Below, piece after piece: positions 17,537-26,524 of a DNA stretch of 60,871 nt. Below the pieces are notes generated by a model, which was not told the DNA's origin, did no database searches, and was given only the letters and a program-made list of their open reading frames with translations. This DNA comes from Mageeibacillus sp. UBA6976. Its GTDB lineage: Bacteria; Bacillota; Clostridia; Saccharofermentanales; Saccharofermentanaceae. Position 1 is the stretch's first letter; every line of letters begins with the position of its first letter. Both the position numbers and the translations under genes were made by a program. Location: assembly GCA_002450155.1 (NCBI GenBank), contig DJYO01000019.1, positions 1 through 60,871 on the forward strand, given 5' to 3'.

Positions 17537-18446
17537 TGTAAGGTTGATCTGCGACGCATCCGGAGTAAGACTGGACGTTTATATCTCATCCAGGAATGAT
17601 GAGTATTCACGTTCTTTTTATAAGCAGCTCATCAAGGATGGCAAAGTAAAGGTAAACGGCAATATTCCCTCCAAATCAGGCATCCTGCTTGAGGAAGGCG
17701 ACATCATTGACCTTGAGATCCCGGAGCCTGTATCTGCTGAGAACAAGCCCCAGGATATACCTCTTGATATTGTTTACGAAGACCGGGATCTGCTGGTAAT
17801 AAACAAGCCCCAAGGCATGGTGGTCCATCCTGCTGCAGGTCATCATGACGGAACACTGGTCAATGCCTTGCTTGCTCACTGCGGAGATGAGCTGTCTGAT
17901 ATAAATGGCGTCATAAGGCCGGGCATAGTTCACCGTATTGATAAGGATACTTCAGGTCTAATGCTTGCCTGCAAGAATAATGATACCCACTTAAAACTGG
18001 CAGATATGCTGTCAAGACATGAGATAGTCCGTGAATACAGGGCAATAGTCTATGGGGTTGTATCTCCTGACAAAGGCACGGTGGATTGTCCTATAGCAAG
18101 GTCTTCGAAGGACAGGCGCAAGATGGCTGTAGCAAAAGACGGAAAGCCTTCTGTTACTCATTTTGAAGTTATTCAAAGATATGTTGAAGCAACTGACTTA
18201 AGTCTTCTGCTCGAGACCGGCAGGACTCATCAGATCAGAGTTCATATGAGCTATATAGGTCATCCGGTTGCAGGAGATCCGGTATATGCCTCGCGCAAGG
18301 ATAAGTTTGGCTTAAACGGACAGGCTCTACATAGCGCGAGCATAACATTTATACATCCGAGGACAGGGGAGAAGATGCATTTTGAGGCGCCCCTTCCTCC
18401 GTATTACACAGATCTGCTGGGTAAATTAACGCCTCTTAAAGATTGA
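17529..18446 (+). CDS. RluD-like rRNA pseudouridine synthase
   Basis: A 305-residue RluA/RluD-family enzyme. An S4 RNA-binding domain (about residues 10-75, with KDGKVKVNGNIPSKSG) precedes the catalytic domain with HRIDKDTSGLMLACK, where the Asp is the nucleophile, and the closing RTHQIRVHMSYIGHPVAGD. ATG 17529 is chosen for AGGAGG eight bases upstream; the frame is open further upstream inside lspA. It overlaps lspA by eight bases. By context it corresponds to B. subtilis YlyB, though the modified position is not provable here. Confidence 0.92.
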   Translation: MPDVRLICDASGVRLDVYISSRNDEYSRSFYKQLIKDGKVKVNGNIPSKSGILLEEGDIIDLEIPEPVSAENKPQDIPLDIVYEDRDLLVINKPQGMVVHPAAGHHDGTLVNALLAHCGDELSDINGVIRPGIVHRIDKDTSGLMLACKNNDTHLKLADMLSRHEIVREYRAIVYGVVSPDKGTVDCPIARSSKDRRKMAVAKDGKPSVTHFEVIQRYVEATDLSLLLETGRTHQIRVHMSYIGHPVAGDPVYASRKDKFGLNGQALHSASITFIHPRTGEKMHFEAPLPPYYTDLLGKLTPLKD

Positions 18447-18470
18447 CGATTTATCTCGTTTGCTTATAAT
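18443..18470 (+). promoter_or_regulatory. Sigma-A promoter for phoH operon
   Basis: TTGACG, a 16-base spacer and TATAAT (18465-18470), about 26 bases before the phoH start. It overlaps the last codons of the rluD-like gene. Confidence 0.6.
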
Positions 18471-18496
18471 TTTATTATAATAATTAAAGAGGTTTT

Positions 18497-19456
18497 ATGA
18501 GCGAACGAATAGAGAATCTGGTAGCTTCCGATCTTGCGGTTGTAAATTTCTTTCCAAGGATATCTGACAAGCTTAATGTGCAGCTTGAGATATCCGGTAA
18601 TGACATCGTTATAGACGGTGGTGACGGACTTGCCAGACTCAGGGCAAGGAACTGTATCGAATCGCTCATCGAACTGTCCCGTGATGAAGACTTGGACACA
18701 AGGCTCGTAGATTACATAATCTACCTTGCCGGAATAGGTAAGATAGAGGAGTTTGTATCTATGGGGGATGAAGTCTTCTATACAACGCCTCACGGAAGAC
18801 CGGTCAAAGCCAAGACTATCGGTCAGAGATTTTACATAGATGCCCTTAAGCGCTCCGAACTCGTTATGTGTGCAGGTCCTGCAGGTACAGGCAAGACTTT
18901 CCTTGGAGTTGCAATGGCGGTCAAGGCATTCAGGAATAAGGAAGTTTCCAGGATAATCCTTACCAGGCCTGCGCTTGAAGCAGGTGAGAGGCTGGGATTT
19001 CTGCCCGGCGATATAGAGGAGAAGGTTAATCCCTACATGAGGCCTATATATGATGCGTTGCAGGCTTTGTTGGGCGATGAGCTTTTCGAAAGGTTATATG
19101 AGAAGGGCACTATCGAGGTATCGCCACTTGCCTTTATGAGAGGAAGAAATCTGGATGATTGCTTTGTCTTATTAGATGAAGCCCAGAATACCACTGTCGA
19201 ACAGATGAAGATGTTTCTTACAAGATTAGGCCTTAACTGCAGGGCATGTGTATGCGGTGATTTTACCCAGATAGACCTGCCGAGAGGCACCACCAGCGGA
19301 CTTTATGATGCGATGAATATCTTAGAGGGGATCGAGGGCGTAAGCCTTGTTACATTATCAGGTTCAGATATCGTCCGTAACAGTCTTGTATCCAGGATAG
19401 TAGCAGCTTACGACAAGCGTGACAGCGAGAAGAATAAGGAGAGTAGATATGAATAA
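18497..19456 (+). CDS. phoH: PhoH-family ATPase
   Basis: A 319-residue P-loop NTPase. Walker A reads GPAGTGKTFLGVAMA and Walker B reads FVLLDEAQNTT, with the family motifs TRPALEAGERLGFLPGD and CGDFTQIDLPRG. PhoH proteins are linked to RNA metabolism and sit next to ybeY in most bacteria. Here the downstream order phoH-pgpH-ybeY is kept, with ybeY fused to era. AGAGG precedes the ATG. Confidence 0.93.
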   Translation: MSERIENLVASDLAVVNFFPRISDKLNVQLEISGNDIVIDGGDGLARLRARNCIESLIELSRDEDLDTRLVDYIIYLAGIGKIEEFVSMGDEVFYTTPHGRPVKAKTIGQRFYIDALKRSELVMCAGPAGTGKTFLGVAMAVKAFRNKEVSRIILTRPALEAGERLGFLPGDIEEKVNPYMRPIYDALQALLGDELFERLYEKGTIEVSPLAFMRGRNLDDCFVLLDEAQNTTVEQMKMFLTRLGLNCRACVCGDFTQIDLPRGTTSGLYDAMNILEGIEGVSLVTLSGSDIVRNSLVSRIVAAYDKRDSEKNKESRYE

Positions 19457-21527
19457 GCGTGGTAAAGCCGGACGCAAAGTATTAGGTGTCGTATCGATCA
19501 TCCTTACAGTCCTTATCATAATCGGACTGGTATTCTACGGCTCTCTTCCTGAGAGTTATAACTACAGGGTAGGATCAGTAGCAGAGAGTGATATCTATGC
19601 ACCCAGGACGTTCGTTGATAATTATGAGACAGAGCGTCAGGCTGTTATTGCCAGAGGACTTGTTCCTGCGATATTTGTCAGATCGGATGATATTGCTGAA
19701 TCTAATGTAGAAAAAGTCAATGCATTCTTTGATCTGGTAGATCAGGAGAGATCCGTCTATACGATCAGAAATCTTACTGAGGAGCAGGCTGCAGATGAAT
19801 TGTCCATTAATGTTAAGCAGTCTTTATCCTGCGAGATCGATCCTTCGGACCTTCTGGTCTTCTTTAACATGACACATTCATCCTTCAGATATATCAAAGA
19901 CAAAGCCATCTCCATGGCTGAACTCATCATGATAGAAGATGTTGACGAGGGTACGCTTGCATCTGCCATAGCTTCACAGGTAGATTCATTCAAGGTTTCT
20001 TCGCCTTCGTATTCCACCTATGCGGATGCCATCGGGATAGTTCTTAATTCTGTGATGCAGCCTAATTCCGTATTTGATGAGGAGGCAACCGAGGACTCGG
20101 CCAACAATGCCTATCTTGCGGTTATAAATGATCCTGTAACAGTTACCAAGGGATCCAAGATCGTATCTTCAGGCGAAGTCATCACTGAACATACATACAG
20201 TAATCTTTTGGATCTTGAGCTTATCAGGAGCAGCGCTTTCAGTTTTATACTGCTCTTAAGAGTTGCAGTCTATGTCCTTGTAATAGCTTTTGCTCTCTTC
20301 CTCTATAAGCGTAGTCTTCCGGGATCACTAACAAATAATATAAGAGTCTTCTTCATGATGATATTAACTTACCTGATCCCTGTCATGGCCTCCATTTATT
20401 TGTCCGAGCTGTCGGGGTGGTTCTGCATTGTATTGTTCTTTACGGTTATCTGCTCCTCGTATCTTGGTACATTTGCAGGTTTCGTACTCTCCATATCACA
20501 GCTCATGGTACTGTGGCCTATGTATTCCTTCGATATCGAAGTGCTGTTCATAAACCTTGTATCCGTTATCGTATGCTCTGCGATCGCTGGCAGAAGGGAC
20601 AAGGTCTCATCCAGTGCGACGATAATCCTTTTGCCTACTATTGCAGCAGTGCTTTCTGCTCTTGCTTACGGTTTCTTTACCGGACATACCAGAGACGAAT
20701 TTATCAACTCCGGCATATTTGCACTCATAAGCGCTGTTTCATCTCTTGTTGCAGCTATAGGTATAATGCCTATCTACGAGCTTATCAGTAATACGGCATC
20801 CCCGGTCAAGCTCATCGCTTTGAGCCAGCCTGGTCAGCATCTGCTCAAGAGGCTGTTCCTTGAAGCATCAGGCACATATTCCCATTCCATGATGGTTGCA
20901 AATCTTGCAGACTCAGCTGCCGAAGCTATAGGTGCCGATGCATTGCTATGCAAGGTTGCATCCTATTATCACGATATAGGAAAGCTAGAGAATCCTCAGT
21001 TCTTTACTGAGAACCAAAGGGACGGAGTCAATCCCCACGATAAGCTGCCCATAATGCAGAGTGTAGCCATAATCACTGCTCATCCGGAAAATGGTGTTAA
21101 ACTTGGGCGCAAGGAGCGTCTTCCCAAGGCTATCCTCGACATTATAGATGAGCATCACGGCACCACATATCCCGGTTATTTCTATAACAAGGCCTGCATG
21201 GAAGCTAAGGCAAAAGGACTGGAAGAACCTAATGTTGATAACTTCAGGTATAAGGGTCATATTCCTTCCAGCAGGGAATCTGCGATCGTAATGTTGGCTG
21301 ATACTACAGAAGCAGCCGTTAAATCCATGGCCTACAAGGATCCGGACAGTGCTGAGGCACTTATAAGAAAGCTGGTCAAAGCTAAGATCGAGCAGGATCA
21401 GCTGATCAATTCAGGATTATCATTCGATGACCTGGAGAAGGTGATCCTGGCATTCAAGCAGGTATATGCCGGCTTATTCCATGAAAGGATAAAATATCCA
21501 GATGCAAATAAGAGCAATAAATCTTGA
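19449..21527 (+). CDS. pgpH: PgpH-type 7TM HD-domain c-di-AMP phosphodiesterase
   Basis: A 692-residue membrane protein: one N-terminal membrane helix (about 10-32), an extracytoplasmic 7TMR-HDED-type domain to about 260, seven hydrophobic helices, and a cytoplasmic HD domain with HSMMVANLADSA...YYHDIGK and HHGT. Family members hydrolyse cyclic di-AMP, so this probably controls osmotic and potassium homeostasis. ATG 19449 has AAGGAG upstream and overlaps phoH by eight bases. Its 3' end overlaps the ybeY-era gene by 26 bases. Confidence 0.92.
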   Translation: MNKRGKAGRKVLGVVSIILTVLIIIGLVFYGSLPESYNYRVGSVAESDIYAPRTFVDNYETERQAVIARGLVPAIFVRSDDIAESNVEKVNAFFDLVDQERSVYTIRNLTEEQAADELSINVKQSLSCEIDPSDLLVFFNMTHSSFRYIKDKAISMAELIMIEDVDEGTLASAIASQVDSFKVSSPSYSTYADAIGIVLNSVMQPNSVFDEEATEDSANNAYLAVINDPVTVTKGSKIVSSGEVITEHTYSNLLDLELIRSSAFSFILLLRVAVYVLVIAFALFLYKRSLPGSLTNNIRVFFMMILTYLIPVMASIYLSELSGWFCIVLFFTVICSSYLGTFAGFVLSISQLMVLWPMYSFDIEVLFINLVSVIVCSAIAGRRDKVSSSATIILLPTIAAVLSALAYGFFTGHTRDEFINSGIFALISAVSSLVAAIGIMPIYELISNTASPVKLIALSQPGQHLLKRLFLEASGTYSHSMMVANLADSAAEAIGADALLCKVASYYHDIGKLENPQFFTENQRDGVNPHDKLPIMQSVAIITAHPENGVKLGRKERLPKAILDIIDEHHGTTYPGYFYNKACMEAKAKGLEEPNVDNFRYKGHIPSSRESAIVMLADTTEAAVKSMAYKDPDSAEALIRKLVKAKIEQDQLINSGLSFDDLEKVILAFKQVYAGLFHERIKYPDANKSNKS

Positions 21528-23013
21528 CGGACTTACAGAAGAACGTTTTGCTGAGGTTACAGCCATATCAGACAGGGTGGCTGAGGCGATATCCCGCGGA
21601 GGATATACTGACAGCACTTTCGATAAATGCCTTGCCAATTCATATGCAACAGTATCCTTTGTTTCTCCTGAGGAGATCAAGAAGGAGAATAAAGAGCTGC
21701 GGGATAAAGACGAAGTTACGGATTGTCTGTCATTCCCCCTTATCGAGATGCGCGACGGAAGCCTTATAAGGCCTCTGGAGCAGTGGGATTTTGAGCAGAC
21801 AGAAGAAGGGGAGACACTGCTTCCATTAGGAGATATCCTTATTAATCTTGATAAAGCAGAATCTCAGGCAAAAGATTACGGACACAGCACAGAGCGTGAG
21901 ATCGCATTCCTTATCGCCCATTCTGTGCTCCATCTCTTCGGCTATGATCATATAGCAAAAAAACAGGAAGAGATCATGATCCGTTGCCAGAAGCAGATAA
22001 TGAGAGATATGGGCCTTGCTACAGAAGAGGAGCTAAGTGAAGAGTCAATGAATGACATGACCGATCATTCCGAAGATATAGCTATCCCTGCAGGAGCGCC
22101 CTGTAAGCACTGCGGATACTGCGCCATAATAGGACGCCCCAATGTAGGCAAATCCACACTTATCAATTACATCACCGGCATGAAGGTTGCGATAGTCTCT
22201 CACAAGCCCCAGACTACCAGGACTAATATCAGGACCATTTACAATACGGATGATACCCAGATAATCTTTGTCGACACTCCGGGAGTCCATAAGCCTGATT
22301 CCAAGATGAATAAGATAATGGTCGATAAATCCTTTAACAGTGCCATAGCAGCTGATTGTGTGCTCTTACTCGCTGATGCAAGATTTAATAAGCCCGGTTC
22401 TGTTGAACAAAGGCTCATAGAGCTGTGCCGTGAGAATGACAAAAAGGTTATCCTTGCGATCAATAAGGAAGATGAGATCCGCGGTGATTACATGCTGCCG
22501 ATAATAGCAAATTATTCTTCTATCTATGATTTCGCGGATATTGTTCCTATTAGTGCCAAGACCGGCAAGAATGTTGATACTCTTCTTGATGTAATATCTT
22601 CAAACCTTCCCGAGGGTCCCCGTCTTTTTGACAGTGAGTATATGACTGATCAGACCGAGAGGGAGATCGCAGCAGAACTTATAAGAGAACAGATCCTGCA
22701 TTATACGGATCAGGAGGTTCCTCATGGCTGCGCCGTTAATATCACGAACTTTAACGAGAGAGGGGAGGATATTTCCCTTGACCGTGACATGGTATTGATC
22801 CAGGCAGATATCATCTGCGAGAGAGAATCCCATAAGGGAATAATCATTGGCAAGAACGGACAGATGATCAAACGTATTGGCACAGCTGCCCGCAGGAATA
22901 TCGAACGTATGCTGGGATGCAAGGCTTATCTTGAACTCTACGTCAAGGTCAGGTCAGACTGGCAGAATAACGATACTTACCTTAAAGAATTCGGCCTGTC
23001 CGAAGAAGAATAA
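21502..23013 (+). CDS. YbeY-Era fusion: 16S rRNA maturation nuclease plus GTPase Era
   Basis: One 503-residue frame holds two normally separate ribosome-maturation proteins. Residues ~1-165 are YbeY, with the zinc triad H140, H144 and H150 in HSVLHLFGYDH. Residues ~205-503 are Era: G1 GRPNVGKST (211-219), G3 DTPG, G4 NKED, G5 SAK, and a KH domain with IIGKNGQMIK. The linker (about 170-205) is acidic and ends in a CxxCxxC set (C201, C204, C207) just before G1. No stop, frameshift or internal ribosome binding site is evident between the parts. YbeY trims and quality-controls rRNA ends; Era binds the 3' end of 16S rRNA, so fusion would bring both to the same site. The neighbouring order phoH-ybeY-era-recO is conventional. 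Confidence 0.93.
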   Translation: MQIRAINLDGLTEERFAEVTAISDRVAEAISRGGYTDSTFDKCLANSYATVSFVSPEEIKKENKELRDKDEVTDCLSFPLIEMRDGSLIRPLEQWDFEQTEEGETLLPLGDILINLDKAESQAKDYGHSTEREIAFLIAHSVLHLFGYDHIAKKQEEIMIRCQKQIMRDMGLATEEELSEESMNDMTDHSEDIAIPAGAPCKHCGYCAIIGRPNVGKSTLINYITGMKVAIVSHKPQTTRTNIRTIYNTDDTQIIFVDTPGVHKPDSKMNKIMVDKSFNSAIAADCVLLLADARFNKPGSVEQRLIELCRENDKKVILAINKEDEIRGDYMLPIIANYSSIYDFADIVPISAKTGKNVDTLLDVISSNLPEGPRLFDSEYMTDQTEREIAAELIREQILHYTDQEVPHGCAVNITNFNERGEDISLDRDMVLIQADIICERESHKGIIIGKNGQMIKRIGTAARRNIERMLGCKAYLELYVKVRSDWQNNDTYLKEFGLSEEE

Positions 23014-23018
23014 TAATA

Positions 23019-23723
23019 ATGAATCTCATCAACTCAAGAGGGATCATCTTAAACTCACGTGAATACAAGGATAAGGACAGACTTGTATCAGTCCTTACAA
23101 GAGATTACGGGCTTATTACCATATGTGCAAAGGGCTGCGGCAAGCAGGGCGCAAAGAATGCATTTATGTCCGTAAACTTTATGGTTATAGATTTTGTCTG
23201 CACCATATCCCACGGTTACTATTATCTTAAGGAAGGTAATATCGTGGAGAGCAACAGCGGAATAATGAACAGCCTCGAGGGCGTTGCCACGGCATCTCAC
23301 TTTGCTGAGTGTCTTATGGACTCAAGCCTACAGAGCGAGAATTCAAGAGATGCCTATGAACTGGCTGCTTATGCGTTCTATTGCCTTGCTAAAGATCCGG
23401 GAAACTATAAGACCTTATACAGTGCCTTTAACTGGAGGATACTTACCATATACGGTTTTACCATAATATATGAAGGTATCGAACCTGATTTAAGATACAG
23501 ATTAAGCCCTCTTGGAGGCAGTATCATGCCTGATGCAAACGGTATCAGCGGAAAGGCAGTTAAAGCGCTTAATTTTTATGCTTCCTGCAGTCTCCCGGAG
23601 CTTTTTGCAGTAAAGCTTAGCAGCGGGGAGGCAGAAGAGCTTAAACTCTTTACCAGAGACTATCTTTGCGCCCAGTTTGACAAGGATTATGATGCCTTAA
23701 GCGTATTAGATGATCTTGAATAA
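23019..23723 (+). CDS. recO: DNA repair protein RecO
   Basis: RecO binds DNA and loads RecA with RecR. The 234-residue protein opens with the typical OB-fold start (SRGIILNSREYKDKDRLVSVLTRDYGLI), then CAKGCGKQGAKNAF and a helical C-terminal domain. The four-Cys zinc site found in some RecO proteins is not evident. It follows the ybeY-era fusion by five bases, the usual era-recO adjacency, and lies convergent to the helicase gene with a two-base gap. Confidence 0.92.
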   Translation: MNLINSRGIILNSREYKDKDRLVSVLTRDYGLITICAKGCGKQGAKNAFMSVNFMVIDFVCTISHGYYYLKEGNIVESNSGIMNSLEGVATASHFAECLMDSSLQSENSRDAYELAAYAFYCLAKDPGNYKTLYSAFNWRILTIYGFTIIYEGIEPDLRYRLSPLGGSIMPDANGISGKAVKALNFYASCSLPELFAVKLSSGEAEELKLFTRDYLCAQFDKDYDALSVLDDLE

Positions 23724-23725
23724 GA

Positions 23726-26110
23726 TCAGATCTTCCAATGTTCCGGATAAAGACTTATATATTCAGGTTTATCCAGCCTGTCATCTATTAACAGTGCAAA
23801 TCCTGTATCTTCCTCAGTCCTTATGACTCTGCCTACGGCCTGAAGCACCTTCTGCCAGCCCGGGAATCTGTATGCAAAGGCAAAGCCGTCTCCTAATTTG
23901 TCTGAGTAGTAATTTGCGAGGATCTGACGTTCCGGCGTAATCTTCGGCATACCTGTGCCGACGATTATTACTCCTGAAAGCCTGTCTCCCACAAGGTCGA
24001 TACCTTCGCCAAAATTGCCTCCGAGAACGCAGGCACCAAGTAAAACCCCGGCAAATCTTTCGGAGAAACTGCTTAGAAATTCAGTCTTATCCTCATTGCT
24101 CATGTCAGGGAACTGGCAGATCACTTTATAAGGAATGCCTTCTGTCTCGGTCAAGAGCTCAAACTTACGGGCTACTTCCGGCATGATCATGTTCATATAC
24201 TCAAAGGAGGGGAAGAATACCATAAAATTACCCATCCTGTTGGTAAAGCAGTTAGTGATCCTGTCTATAAGGTCTTCTTTGGTCTGATAGCGGTTCTTAT
24301 ATGTAGTGCTGATATCTGTATCTATCATTATCTCCAGGTTCTCTGAAGGGAAGGGGGATGAGAGCTTGAGGAATGACACATAATCAGCATCTTTGCCTAC
24401 GATACAGTTACGGTAGTATTCAAAGGGACTGAGCGTCGCAGAGAAGAATACTGCTGCAAGCCTGTCTTTGATTATACGGTCCATCTTCTGTGAGGCATCA
24501 AGACAATTTAGATTTAAGATGATATCTCCGTTTTGTGCTCTTGAAGCGCAGGTAATATACGCATTATCAAAATAAAGCTCCAGTATCGTAAGGAAATATC
24601 TGGATTCAAAAAAGAATTCCATGGCAGTCTGCCTTGCCGTACCTTGCTTCATATTATCCAGGACAGGGGAGAGCTCATGTATCGTATACCAGAGCTTGGC
24701 ATAGAGCTTGCGGGGCGGCTCTCTTGTGCCTTCCCAGTTATCAGTCATGAGTATCTTACGCTCGTCTATATCCTCGTTTGTCTTAAATACGGAGGATTTG
24801 GAAATAAAGCACATATTGATATTATCGAAGTACTGTCTCAGCCCCAGGAGCAATGATTCTATCTTTGGGTTGATCCCCTTAAAATCGGCTATCATCTTAT
24901 CAATAAGGCTTAATGATATGCTGGCAGAGAACATATCCCTGCTCCTGTCTATCATGTTATGGGCTTCGTCTGCCAGAACTACAGTCCTGCCGTCATCCAA
25001 TTCATCTGACATAAGGCTTACTCTTGGATGGAAGATATGGTTATAGTCTCCTATTACCACAGAACAATACTTCATGGATTCGACCATAAGCTCATGGGGG
25101 CAGATCTTGTGCTTGCCTGCGATCTCCTTTATAACCTCAGGGGTGAGCTCGTCATAGAGGATGACATCTCTTAAAGCAGGCTTAAGCCTCGTATAGAAAT
25201 CCTTGGCCAGAGGGCAGAACTTGGAATCGCACAATGTCTTATAAGGGCAGATCTGTTCCTTGTTGATAAGGAGCATTGACCTTATGAGGAGTCCGTTGGC
25301 TCGCATGTCATTTATGGCCTTGCAGGCAACGCTCCTTGTTGCCTGTTTGCCCGTAAGATAGAAGATCTGGTCGTACTGATTCCTAATAAGTCCCTTAACA
25401 GCAGGATATAAAGTGGATATGGTCTTACCTGTGCCCGTGGGAGCTTCGACGAATAGAGCTTCCTTGGAGGTAAGAGCTATCAGGGCCCTCTTCATAAATT
25501 CCTTCTGGCCGGCCCTGAGCTTAGGGTAGGGGAATTTAAGATCTGTTACGGAATCCAGCATGCTGCGCCTGTAATCGATAAGCTTAATGGCAAAATCAGC
25601 ATATTCGGAGCAGACCTGCTCCCAGAATTCCTCAGCATCCTCATAACCCATTACGAAAGTATCTTCGTAGGCTTCAAGTGTAGTTACCGATACATATCTT
25701 AAGGTGAGAGTCACATTTAAGACATCCGTATTATTAAACAGATACATGGCGCCATAGAGCTTTAACTGGGTGAGATGCTCGTCTCTTACCAGAGCCTTGA
25801 AAGAATTCCTGGTTGAATTGAAGGATTTTATCTCAAAGATATGGGGATCTTTATTCTTCTCTAATATAAGGGCATCTATCCTGCCTCTGACATTAAGATT
25901 CAGACCAAAAGGGGAATCGTATGTCCAGTTTATCTGTTCTTCAGTACTGCAGGCGAGCTTATATTGTTTCTTAAGATCGTTAAATATCCTAATATGAAGT
26001 CTTGTGCCTTCGATACCGGACACACTGCCGTAAGAGCCTCCTGATAAGTCTCCTGAACGTGATACAAACTCTGAAAGATTAGTGACTGATACAGATATTG
26101 TTTCTGACAT
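23726..26110 (-). CDS. Rad3/DinG-type iron-sulfur helicase with N-terminal PD-(D/E)xK nuclease-like domain
   Basis: A 794-residue protein. Residues ~70-180 contain a RecB/Cas4-like nuclease pattern (GRID with D79, then E93-x-K95 in FEIKSF). A superfamily 2 helicase follows: Walker A EAPTGTGKT at 222-230, a cysteine cluster (CPYKTLC, then C and HKICP) as in XPD/DinG Fe-S domains, DEAH box ADEAHN, and the C-terminal motif QAVGRVIR. It likely unwinds and perhaps cuts damaged or branched DNA. The start at 26110 is chosen because the longer frame runs into the tRNA-Leu gene. A TATAAT lies only five bases before the ATG and no clear ribosome binding site is seen. Confidence 0.88.
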   Translation of the reverse strand: MSETISVSVTNLSEFVSRSGDLSGGSYGSVSGIEGTRLHIRIFNDLKKQYKLACSTEEQINWTYDSPFGLNLNVRGRIDALILEKNKDPHIFEIKSFNSTRNSFKALVRDEHLTQLKLYGAMYLFNNTDVLNVTLTLRYVSVTTLEAYEDTFVMGYEDAEEFWEQVCSEYADFAIKLIDYRRSMLDSVTDLKFPYPKLRAGQKEFMKRALIALTSKEALFVEAPTGTGKTISTLYPAVKGLIRNQYDQIFYLTGKQATRSVACKAINDMRANGLLIRSMLLINKEQICPYKTLCDSKFCPLAKDFYTRLKPALRDVILYDELTPEVIKEIAGKHKICPHELMVESMKYCSVVIGDYNHIFHPRVSLMSDELDDGRTVVLADEAHNMIDRSRDMFSASISLSLIDKMIADFKGINPKIESLLLGLRQYFDNINMCFISKSSVFKTNEDIDERKILMTDNWEGTREPPRKLYAKLWYTIHELSPVLDNMKQGTARQTAMEFFFESRYFLTILELYFDNAYITCASRAQNGDIILNLNCLDASQKMDRIIKDRLAAVFFSATLSPFEYYRNCIVGKDADYVSFLKLSSPFPSENLEIMIDTDISTTYKNRYQTKEDLIDRITNCFTNRMGNFMVFFPSFEYMNMIMPEVARKFELLTETEGIPYKVICQFPDMSNEDKTEFLSSFSERFAGVLLGACVLGGNFGEGIDLVGDRLSGVIIVGTGMPKITPERQILANYYSDKLGDGFAFAYRFPGWQKVLQAVGRVIRTEEDTGFALLIDDRLDKPEYISLYPEHWKI

Positions 26111-26111
26111 A

Positions 26112-26128
26112 TTGAGATTATATCTCAA
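26112..26128. promoter_or_regulatory. Inverted repeat next to the helicase start
   Basis: A perfect palindrome, TTGAGAT-TAT-ATCTCAA, starts two bases upstream of the helicase ATG and covers the minus-strand TATAAT (26117-26122). It looks like an operator. It does not match the Gram-positive LexA box (GAAC-N4-GTTC). Confidence 0.4.
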
Positions 26129-26135
26129 ATACTGA

Positions 26136-26164
26136 TTGAAAATTAACAGAGATTGTAATAAAAT
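26136..26164 (+). promoter_or_regulatory. Promoter of tRNA-Leu(CAG)
   Basis: TTGAAA, a 17-base spacer and TAAAAT (26159-26164), about 10 bases before the tRNA 5' end. Confidence 0.65.
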
Positions 26165-26174
26165 GTGCAGGCAC

Positions 26175-26261
26175 GCAGATGTGGTGGAATTGGCAGACGC
26201 GCTAGCTTCAGGTGCTAGTGGAGGCAACTCCGTGCGGGTTCAAGTCCCGCCATCTGCACCA
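26175..26261 (+). tRNA. tRNA-Leu (anticodon CAG)
   Basis: The acceptor stem GCAGATG / CATCTGC is perfect, with discriminator A and an encoded CCA (26259-26261). The anticodon stem CTAGC / GCTAG encloses TTCAGGT, with CAG at 26209-26211. A long variable arm (GTGGAGGCAACTCCGT) marks a class II tRNA, and the T arm GCGGG-TTCAAGT-CCCGC is standard. Read as leucine CUG. Confidence 0.97.
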
Positions 26262-26295
26262 TATGTAGCGATCAAAAAACTGAAACGCTCGAAAA

Positions 26296-26323
26296 GCCCG
26301 TAAACACTACGTTTACGGGTTTT
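26296..26323 (+). terminator. Terminator after tRNA-Leu(CAG)
   Basis: Stem CCCGTAAAC / GTTTACGGG with a 5-base loop (ACTAC) followed by TTTTAGTTT. Confidence 0.85.
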
Positions 26324-26474
26324 AGTTTGCCTGTATTTCATTTGTCGTTTCTAGCTAATTCAGATGTTCTTTATTTGCGGAATCATTTTAGAAGTAGATT
26401 ACGTACTTGCCTAAGAGGTAATTCACTTTTTTATGTTTTATAAACCAGCGCCTCACTTACAACAATGTATTAGT

Positions 26475-26493
26475 ATAAGAGCAAAACTCTTAT
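26475..26493 (+). other. Small hairpin upstream of the sigma-factor gene
   Basis: ATAAGAG / CTCTTAT around a CAAAA loop. It lies 31 bases before the preferred start codon and overlaps an in-frame ATG (26492). It could sit in the 5' UTR or be an operator. The rest of 26324-26524 shows nothing I can identify. Confidence 0.35.
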
Positions 26494-26524
26494 GACCGGT
26501 CAAAGAAAGGAAGAGGCACTTTTA

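Noticed and set aside
23726..26110. Annotation of the helicase as Cas3 or a CRISPR-linked protein
   Set aside because: No CRISPR array or other cas genes are present; Fe-S cysteines and motifs fit DinG/XPD.
26111..26227. N-terminal extension of the helicase frame running to 26227
   Set aside because: It runs antisense through the tRNA-Leu(CAG) gene; the start at 26110 gives a sensible N-terminus.
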